Of a stretch of DNA of 64,000 nt, positions 56,616-64,000 are shown one piece after another (the stretch's first letter is position 1; the number at the start of each line of letters is the position of its first letter). Source of the DNA: Asterochloris sp. CNOR1. Taxonomy: Eukaryota > Chlorophyta > Trebouxiophyceae > Trebouxiales > Trebouxiaceae. The translations under genes and the position numbers were made by a program. Location: contig OZ017747.1 in the NCBI GenBank assembly GCA_963969365.1, positions 2,914,001 to 2,978,000 of the forward strand, in the 5' to 3' direction. The notes below the pieces were generated by a model, which worked only from the letters and a program-made list of their open reading frames with translations, ran no database searches and had not been told where the DNA came from.

Positions 56616-58331
56616 TCATAGAGGCTCTGCCTTGAGCTTGACAGGAGGATGAAGGATGATGTGCTGGTTCTGCACAAGCTTCAGCTCTCGCTGCCTGCTG
56701 ACCTGTGTGCAGCACAGATAAGGGCTCAAGCCAGTCCAACATTGGTAAAGTAGTGGTTGGTGACTGTCATGCCATGCCAGTGGGTCACCTCTGCAGAATG
56801 CTCCTTTGATGAGGCTGCATTGCCTGCAGCCTCTGCTGTGCTGAGGAGCACCCCTTGGAGAGTGCCTATCGCATTCTCAACGACTGCCTGCAGGTCATCT
56901 GGGTGCTTGTGAAGCCATGCCAGCAGGAGTGCAGTCAGCAGGTCACCTGCAGGGCAGCAGGCCCAAGCTCAGCGTTCCACTTGAGCAAGTTGACTGCACC
57001 CATGGTCTGCCAGTAGGCTGCCACCAGCATGCAATTTTGCCAGCCAGGGTCCACCAGTGTGGCGCAGACCTAGAGGGCGTGCAGGTACCGCTCAGTAGGC
57101 ATCTGCTCGGAGCAGCGCTCTGACTTGCCTGTGCCTGTGAAATAGCCATCCAGCTTGGGAATGAGCACCTGCAGCTGCGCAGGGCAGCCTGCCCTCTGCG
57201 GCAAGCGCGTGCTGGCGATCAGCAGCAGCTTGTCTGGGTCCTGCTGCAGGCGGATGCTAGTGATGACCTGCACAGGAGTGGACAGTAAGACTATTTGCAT
57301 AGCAGGACGTAATCTATAGAGGAGCCAACAAAGCCTAACCCCAGGACAGTACAAGCACTCTGATCATACTCCCGCTGGATCAAGGGCATCTCACCACTGT
57401 CTGGGGTCCCATGGCGTGCAGTGCATTGCACGCGTTGATAGCCTGGGACCTGCTGCCAATCTGGATGTCTGTCAGTAGCTCTGCCTCGAACTGATTTGGT
57501 GTCAGCACGTTGGCTTCTGCCACAATGTGGCTGCGATAGGCTGGTAAAAGGTCTTTGGGGACATAAAGCCTGCCGTCATCACCCATCACTGGATCACAGA
57601 CTGCCAGGCAGCGCAGCAGGTTGTTGTCAACATGAGCGCCCTGCCGGTGGGGGCGAGGCAGCAGGCAGCCTCAGGGGCAGCCAAGCCAAAAGAGCCGTGG
57701 GTGCGCAGGCCGCCCGAGGGCCTCACCATATGTGAGGGAGGGGTTGGTTTTGCGCAGCTCTGTGAGAATCTCTACAATGCCCTTCAAGAGCGACACTGAC
57801 CCAATGTACCCTGCAGAGCACAAGGACAGCTTTAGGAGGCAACGCAGAGGACCAGCAGGCTCAACCTGAGGTCCACAGCAGTGAGGCACCTGCTTGCCTG
57901 TCAGCAGGTGAGTGCAGCTGGTCAGGCCGTTGGCTTGAAGCCCCTTCAGGAGCTTTGCCAACTGCTGGCCATCCATGACACTGCCTGTCCAAGATGGATA
58001 GCCTGTGTGATTGCTGAGCTGCACCTGCAGAGCATTGTGGGAACGCTACATTGATGATATCTAATGAAGGAGGAACACTGGGTCAGCAGCTTGACCCCAG
58101 CTGGCCACAAACACAGAATGATGACATGCTGACCGAGCATATTGGATCAACTTCAAATCCCAGCAGCTGCAGTGGAAAGACAGCTGCTTTGTTGCCAACA
58201 TAGCCATGCACAACATGAGACTGAATTGATAGGCAGCGGGGAGAGGCATCGCTGCTCATGGCGCAGGGCAATGCAGATCGCAAGGGTCTTGCTGCTAGTC
58301 TGCTCTTGAACATTGAGAGGCCACTGCGCAT
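56616..58331 (-). CDS. pyridoxal kinase
   Basis: Phosphorylates pyridoxal, pyridoxine or pyridoxamine with ATP in vitamin B6 salvage. Exons: 58331-58166 ([20 protein letters not shown]), 58024-57900 ([18 protein letters not shown]), about 57815-57729 ([16 protein letters not shown]), about 57598-57398 ([32 protein letters not shown]), about 57270-57129 (KLDGYFTGT), 56946-56794 ([19 protein letters not shown]) and about 56703-56616 ([17 protein letters not shown]-stop). All ribokinase-family motifs are kept, including the GTGD catalytic motif, which is split by an intron with a GC donor (57128-56947). Before [13 protein letters not shown] the frame has a basic leader ([20 protein letters not shown]) that could be an organelle targeting peptide. 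An acceptor just upstream means a further 5' exon is possible. Confidence 0.93.
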
Positions 58332-58798
58332 GACCTGAAACGGAAATGCTGCTACTAAACAGTAGAAGAAAGAAAGCAGATCCCACGCCCGTTCATTGTC
58401 GCCCCCGGAGAGACAAAGTCTGTCTCTGTTGACAGCCTGACAACACATGAGCAGTTTAGCAATAAGTAAACAGCTTAAGCAACAAATGCATAGCCAGAGC
58501 TGAGATTTCATGACAGTAGTGGCATTACAGCAAGTACCAGGTCTAGTTCTGCATGCACGTCACAGTGGGCACCGCAACTGTGTGACAGAAACTTTCGCCA
58601 GCTTCTCGAGCGCTGAGGACAGCCCAAGGGTTCAAGGGCTGCATTGCTGCTGAGAGCAGCAACAGCTATGGGGCAAAAAGATAACAGAACGCTTCTGCAG
58701 ACAGATCAAAATGGTGAGACTTAGCTATTGTGGCTCTGATGGATATGCTGTGCGCATGGGGGCTGTTGGGGTTCAGTTCTTTGTGTGCATGAGCCGAG
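58332..58798. other. intergenic, between two minus-strand genes
   Basis: About 470 bp between the pyridoxal kinase start and the end of the Gln-rich gene. A small upstream exon of the kinase may be here. Nothing else seen. Confidence 0.4.
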
Positions 58799-59715
58799 TC
58801 AGCGGCTCAGTGTTGTGTTCACATTGATGCCAGAGGAGCCAGCCCACTGCTCAACGCGTGCTACCAGTGCTGCAGCATCCTTCAGGGGGACTGCCACGGT
58901 CAGCGAGATCTTGCTGTCCGCAAGAGAGACCTTGGCCTGCAGTGGGGAGAGGCCGCTGTGTGAGGATGAGTGTTGCTAAACCTCAGGGCTGCTCTGCCTT
59001 GCGCAGGGGCTTCAGTGCAAACCCAGCACCGGATAAGTGACACCTGCACAGGTCCAGCATGAAGGGTGGCGCACCTTCTTATTGCCCATGACCCTTCCCC
59101 CGCTGCTCTCGCTAGGCCTCTTGAGTGGATTGACAGCCGCTTGCTGAGATGCTGCCTGCTGCTGCTGCGTGGCAGCTCGCTGGGGCTCCATCTGGGGCTC
59201 CAACACTGGGGCCTGCTGCATCTGGGCATGCTGCTGAGACGATGCTGGCGAGGGAGGCAAAGCAGCAGTAAGCTGCTGGGCCATCAGGGTCTGTCCCGGC
59301 AGCATGCCCCTGCACAGGCATGAGGGCACATGTGAGGCAGGCTGCCACGCGAGTCTGGATACCCAGCATCCAGGGCGCAACTGCACTGCAGGCCTCCATC
59401 GGCGGCCGGAGGTTGACGGATGTAGCTGCTTTGTCAGGTAAAGTGAGGTGACTGGACTTATGTATTGGCACTGGCCCCCCAACCTCTCCCGCACCTCGAG
59501 AGGTCCAGGGAGTCATCAGAGAGCTCTGAATCCAGCTGCGGCACAGGGCCAAAAGCATCGAGGCCTGCAGTGACCATGCCAAATGCGCTGAGGTCAATGG
59601 AGGCGGCATACTCCTGGCCATAACTCTTCAGCATGAGAGGCGCCTGAGGGATGAATGCATGCCCCACATCTTGGTGCACTGCATGCTCTGGCTTGACCTG
59701 GGGAAGCGGCTGCAT
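58799..59715 (-). CDS. Gln-rich nuclear-type protein, unrecognised
   Basis: Three exons joined in frame: about 59715-59487 (MQPLPQVKPEHAVHQDVG, DSELSDDSLDLSR), 59312-59074 (Gln/Ala-rich MAQQLTAALPPSPASSQQ, then PLKRPSESSGGRVMGNKK) and 58937-58799 (VSLADSKISLTVAVPLKDAA, ARVEQWAGSS, end NTTLSR-stop). A glutamine-rich middle, an acidic N-terminal patch and a KRP basic site suggest a transcription-related protein. The C-terminal module (about 45 residues, beta then helix) looks folded and could be a dimerisation domain. The frame upstream of 59715 stays open to a TAG near 59750 without an ATG, so the start may be spliced in from further upstream. Confidence 0.55.
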
Positions 59716-59759
59716 CAGGTCAGGCAGAGCTGAGAAGTTCAACTTGGTGGGTACTATGC

Positions 59760-60256
59760 TTTTGCAGACTGCCCAACTGCGGCAGCATGTCCACTAGCTG
59801 GATGTGAATGTCAGATGTTATCCACCTGAATTCAGTCGGATCAACTTGACTCAGGTATTGCAGAGTTATCTGATTGCTTTGTGTACTGCGAGGCCATGCT
59901 AATCCACAATGGGCACCGTCAGGCTGATTTGCATGCTCATCACGTGAAGCCGGCTCAGGCTGATCTGAAATGCAGTCCTGCTGGCTTCCTCCTCATCCTG
60001 CAGCACTACTTACTCCTTTTGGGCAATGTATCTGGACATTGCTGGCAGGAATGGAAGTTGAACATATAAAAACATTTAGAGTGTATTAGCATAGCTCGAG
60101 CTGCTCTCGTCGCCTCAGGCTGGACCTTCTAGAACTCCAAAACTTGTGATGCCAGGCTTGCAGCCATCTGAGACTTGAGCGGCCTCATTGATCAAGAGCC
60201 AAAGCAAACTTCCCCAGAGACCTCACGGGTTGCTGTGAGCAGCAGGGCAGCTCAGC
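59760..60256. promoter_or_regulatory. divergent region with TATA-like box upstream of AN1 gene
   Basis: About 500 bp between the Gln-rich gene (-) and the AN1 gene (+). An AT-rich CATATAAAAACATTTA at 60063-60078 lies about 190 bp before the AN1 ATG and is a possible TATA element. No exon recognised. Confidence 0.35.
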
Positions 60257-61395
60257 ATGGGAGGCCAGCCCCAGAGCCCAGACCTGCTTGGCATTGGCAC
60301 TCATTGCGACTTTGTGGGCTGCAATCAGCTAGACTTCCTGCCATTCTCCTGTAGCTCGTGTGGCAGCATGTTCTGTGGAGAGCACAGGTTTGTACTGGCC
60401 TATGTCAATCCCCTGCCAAGGAAGGTGCTGCCTCGCATCAGCTTGGCGATGGCCATTGCTGTGCAGGACACAGGCAGCTCACAGGTGTCCCAACACAGCT
60501 CCCGCAGAGAGCACGGTGGTCTGCCCTCTGTGTGCCAAGGCCATCAAGCTGAAGTCTGGCGATGACGCAAATGTAGTGTGGGAGCAGCATCAGCGGAGCG
60601 GTGCCTGCGATGAGGCAAATTATAGAAAGGCAAGAGCTGCTCTGTTATACTCTGCAAGGTCCACAGGCTGTAGACATTGTGGAGGCTGGCCAGAGCCTAG
60701 GTCATGCTGCTCACGTGAAGGCGGTGGTGACACGGCTCTCGCGGCTGACCTGCTTGCCCCACCGCTGCAGGTGCACAACAAGGCCAGGTGTCCAGTGAGC
60801 GGGTGCAGGAACAAGCTTAGCACCATCAACACATACGTCTGCAAGGACTGCAAGTAAGCACCGGCCATTGCTGAGTGGGGCCTGCCTTTACAGCCAGGAC
60901 TGTGTGAGCAAGCAAAAGCAAAGAAGAAAAGGAAGCTTTTCGTTCTCGCCATGCAGGACGGCTGTCTGCCTGCAGCATCGTTTCCAGTCTGACCATGCGT
61001 GCCGAGGAGCACAGAGCCGCCCCACACCAACATCTCGCATGCAGAAGCTGCGTGTGGGTCTTGGACAGGCTGCCAGCTTTGGACAGCGGCAGCAGCCAAG
61101 CCAGCCCACCAAACTACGAGCAGCAGTCGTATCTAAGCAGGCTCCAAATCAGGCAAGCCAGATCTGCATTTGTGGCGCGGCTGCCTTGAGGGAGAAGTCG
61201 TCCACCCTGCAGGCGCCACTCTCCACCAGAGTTCTTCAGGTACAGAGCTGACTTACATGGCTGCAGGGTGGCAGAGAGAGGTGTCCTCAGTGTCAGAACA
61301 CGTTTGCAGACATTGAGGAGCTCATCGCCCATGTTGAGAGGGCACATCAGCAAGATTCTGCAGTGCAAGCCACAGACAGATGTACAGTGTGTTAG
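60257..61395 (+). CDS. AN1-type zinc-finger stress-associated protein (AN1-AN1-C2H2)
   Basis: ATG 60257. Exon 1 (60257-60388) gives the first half of AN1 finger 1 ([30 protein letters not shown]). Exon 2 (to 60629) has [20 protein letters not shown] and ends ACDEANYRK. Exon 3 (60771-60854) has [16 protein letters not shown] and YVCKDCK, and exon 4 (about 60957-61240) starts [17 protein letters not shown], completing AN1 finger 2. The last exon (about 61267-61395) is a C2H2 finger ([23 protein letters not shown]). The order AN1-AN1-C2H2 is that of plant SAP11/SAP13 proteins and relates to animal ZFAND2, which act in stress and proteasome-linked quality control. The 60630-60770 intron has a GC donor and is 141 nt with an open frame, so retention would insert 47 residues. 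The stop lies 20 nt from the FAH stop. Confidence 0.9.
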
Positions 61396-61415
61396 TATTG
61401 GCTTTAAAAGAGTTT

Positions 61416-63977
61416 TCATAAGTTGATTGCTGGCAGCACCCTCCCTGTGCACTTTCCAAACCCCAGTCTGTGACCATCTGCGTCCTCACAGATGCCTTTT
61501 AAAGTCACTGCATCCCCATCTTCAAGGAATGTACGCTGCACGCCACCCGAGAGGCTGAGAGCGTCCCGACCATTCCATGTGAGCTCCAAAAGGCTGCCCA
61601 TGCCACCTTTAGCCTACATATGCACAGCATCAGGATCAGAGGTTGTGAGTGCGGGCTGGAACTGCCAAATGAACGCCTTGGCACATGGACTTGCTCTTTT
61701 GCGACCACTGGCAAGCAAGGCAAGTACCTGGGTTGAGATGGTGCCTGTGCCCAGCAGGTCCCCTGGCCTCAGACTGCAGCCCCCTGCTGTGTGGTGTGCA
61801 ACCATCTGCTCTGCTGTCCAGTATCTGCAGCAGTGTGTCATTTGTGGCCGGCAAGCAGATGCTGCTGTGCAATGCAGGGCAGGACTGAGCCCTCAGCAGG
61901 GCGAGAGGTCTGTGTGCCAGAGCTCACAGATGCTTGAAGTTGGTGCGTGTGACTGTGCTGGCCTGGCTGGCCCCCTGGGGCAGCACCTCTGCTGCCAGGT
62001 TGATGTCATAGCTGTGCCTGGCATGCTCTTGCAGGTGCGGCAGCGGGGCAGGCTGCTGCTCAGGAGCAGAGCACTTGAAGGGCTCCAACGCTGCTGGGGT
62101 CACCACCCAAGGGCTAATGGTGGTGGCCTGCACCCAGAGCAAGTACACATGTTGCAGAAGGCAGTTGTGGGGTTTTGCTCAGGCTGCTGTATGCTGACTG
62201 GCATCGTTGCACATCATGCATGAAGCCTTCACAAGCTGCGACTGCAGGCTCACGCCAGGCAGAGAGGCGCCTGCTGCATGATGGGAGTCCATGCAATGCA
62301 GCAAACGTCCAATCACCGGGCTGCTGTGTCCTGGCTGCCAAGGCCAACAGTGCAGACCACACTTCACATGCGGCCACCACACATGAGCCTCTGCTGTGTA
62401 ACCACTGCAGTCAGCGTTTGACACGCTGAGGACTGGCAAGCATCAGAGCTGACCCAGTTCTTGCCGTTGAAGGGCCCAAGTGGCACATACTCCCACTTCT
62501 GGATGTCCCTGGCGCTCCAGTCATTCATCAGCACAAAGCCAAAGATGTGGTCAGCCGCTTGACCGATACTGATTGGGTCACCTAAGGGGTTCCCTGGCCC
62601 CACAAATGCTGCCTGTACAGGCAGAAGATGCACAGCCAGCTGTGAGAGTGCAGTTCAAGCAGGACAGCACAAAAGCTGCTCATGATGCACAGAAGTCTCA
62701 CCATCTCAAGCTCAAAATCTAGGACTTGAGATGGCTGGAAAGAAGGGCCACTGCTGCCAGGCTTGGGTGCCAGCTGGCCCCTGCAGAGTGCAGGGGAGCC
62801 AAATCATGCTACCTGAGGCATATAAGCAGATATGGTGTCTCCAACAGAGATCAATGCAGCTCCAGACACATTCTAGCCGCAAGAAGGAGGGTGGCTGACA
62901 CAGGCTTCAGACATGTGTAGACTGCTCTGTGCAAGGGCAGCCCTTGGCATTGTCTGAGCAGGTCTGCTGTGGCATATGATACTCACCATGGCCGCCGCAC
63001 AGGCGTTCCTGACACCACGATGGACGAGCTCCTACCACAGTAGCCGACAGGCAGGTGCAGCCTGCAGCAGACAGTGACAGGGTCAGGCTGTCAATTTTGG
63101 GACTGAGAGCCGCCTCTGAACGGCGCACATTCAGCAGGCAAGGCTCTGAGAGAGGCTGGATGCTCTGCTGTTCCCTGCTGTCGTCTCCACAAGGATCGTG
63201 CTGGCTGCGCACCAGTTGGGCTGCAGCTCATTGCCCCGGCCTCTGAACATCTCCCCCACATGGCTGGCATGCTCCTTCGAGGCATAGAAGTCTGTGTAGT
63301 CCCCAATGTGTGCAGGGAGCTGCATCTGCACATCTGCCTGCAGCGCAGGGCAGCAGAGTGTGAGGACATGCGGCCTGATGCACTGCAACCTCAGACGCAC
63401 GCCACTGCTGCAGCCAAAGCACTTCACAAGTGCCAAAGTAGCCTGTTCATGTAGCTCCTCACATGGTGCGACCTCAGTGCCCCTCAGCATTCATGCTGTA
63501 AAGCTGCAGGACGCAGATGGCCAGCCACTTGCTCACTGTCAGCCTTTCCTTTACTGTTGAGCTGGTACCTGAGACAGCAAAGCCTCCTGACGCAGCTGGG
63601 CATTATCGCGGAGCTGTCCCTCACTGCTGCTCAGCAGGCGCATGATGGTGGATCTTGTTTCCTGCCATGCTGCCTTGCCCATGCCCATAAAGCTATTGAG
63701 AGTGGCCTGCAGGGCAAAGGCGGCCAACAGTAAGTTTCCTGCCCAACGTTAGGTACGTGAGGGGCAAGAAGCTTGCCTGCTTGAAGCAGTCTGTGCCCTG
63801 AAGGCATGGTCCCTGGAGCAGGCCTGCTCTGCTCAGCACCGCAAGGTCAAGAACATGCTCCCCAATGGCCACACCAATGTGCTGCTGCCCCGCCAGTGAC
63901 TGATTAGTGAAGATGCCATATGGCAGATTGTGCAGAGGGAAGTGGCTGCTGGCTGGAACATGAACGAAGCTCTGCAT
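61416..63977 (-). CDS. FAH: fumarylacetoacetase (tyrosine catabolism)
   Basis: Hydrolyses fumarylacetoacetate to fumarate and acetoacetate, the last step of tyrosine breakdown. Complete gene: ATG 63977 ([20 protein letters not shown]) to TGA 61416-61418. Exons: 63977-63780, about 63705-63570, about 63340-63215 ([20 protein letters not shown]), 63060-62992 ([14 protein letters not shown]), about 62780-62702, 62613-62450 ([20 protein letters not shown]), about 62130-61930 ([29 protein letters not shown]), 61835-61730 ([20 protein letters not shown]) and 61590-61416 ([16 protein letters not shown]). It aligns by eye with human FAH along its length. Metal ligands fit GDYTDF, DFELEM and NDWSARD, and the catalytic His is in SKEHASHVG. 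The pathway link suggests the alga can degrade tyrosine through homogentisate. Confidence 0.95.
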
Positions 63978-64000
63978 TTGGCCTTACTGTAGTCTCAACA

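Noticed and set aside
1-64000. Transposons, retroelements, CRISPR-like arrays
   Set aside because: I saw no polymerase, integrase or transposase motifs, no long terminal repeats and no regular repeat-spacer array. The only repeats are short local tandem duplications.

Overview
This window is nuclear DNA from a eukaryote, most likely a chlorophyte green alga (a trebouxiophyte-like genome is my guess, not shown). It is GC-rich. The genes are cut into many short exons by introns that mostly end in (T)GCAG. Both strands are packed with genes, and several proteins are plant- or alga-like: a starch-targeting-type CBM48 protein, a Tat-dependent thylakoid-lumen protein, a plant-type AN1/C2H2 stress-associated protein and a MEKHLA-domain protein. 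I see no reverse transcriptase, transposase, rRNA, tRNA or CRISPR array. Many long open frames here are not genes: stops are rare in the GC-rich introns, so frames run straight through them.

Layout: 1-1586 (+) 3' part of an uncharacterised basic protein; 2109-9471 (-) CLC-type Cl-/H+ antiporter; 10226-10877 (+) divergent LC8-like dynein light chain; 11113-14838 (-) TCAIM-like protein (DUF4460/DUF4461); 15101-19009 (-) nuclear-type protein with a forkhead-like winged helix; 19344-25367 (+) RRP6/EXOSC10 exosome nuclease; 25680-27554 (+) coiled-coil/CBM48 protein; 27655-29109 (-) secreted, probably GPI-anchored protein; about 30276-38342 (+) large unrecognised coiled-coil protein; 38702-45761 (-) extended synaptotagmin; 46618-48075 (+) second secreted, probably GPI-anchored protein; 48314-53261 (-) GLE1; 53496-55378 (+) MEKHLA plus WHEP protein; 55438-56525 (+) thylakoid-lumen protein; 56616-58331 (-) pyridoxal kinase; 58799-59715 (-) Gln-rich nuclear-type protein; 60257-61395 (+) AN1/AN1/C2H2 zinc-finger protein; 61416-63977 (-) fumarylacetoacetase.

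The genes do not form one pathway. Two are in RNA metabolism (RRP6 and GLE1), two in the plastid (the CBM48 protein and the lumen protein), two in membranes (CLC and E-Syt), and two are metabolic enzymes (pyridoxal kinase and FAH). The arrangement is compact. The MEKHLA-WHEP and lumen-protein frames are 59 nt apart or less, a candidate bicistronic unit. AN1 and FAH end tail to tail with 20 nt between stop codons.

The most striking unexplained pattern is in the introns. At least seven introns in four unrelated genes carry tandem, partly decayed copies of the adjoining splice junction (exon edge plus splice signal) at offsets of about 65-200 bp. One whole exon is present three times. I also see three introns that fit only a GC donor (AG|GCAAG...). 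Exon borders were read by eye from frame, splice signals and family homology, so start codons and small exons are often uncertain.
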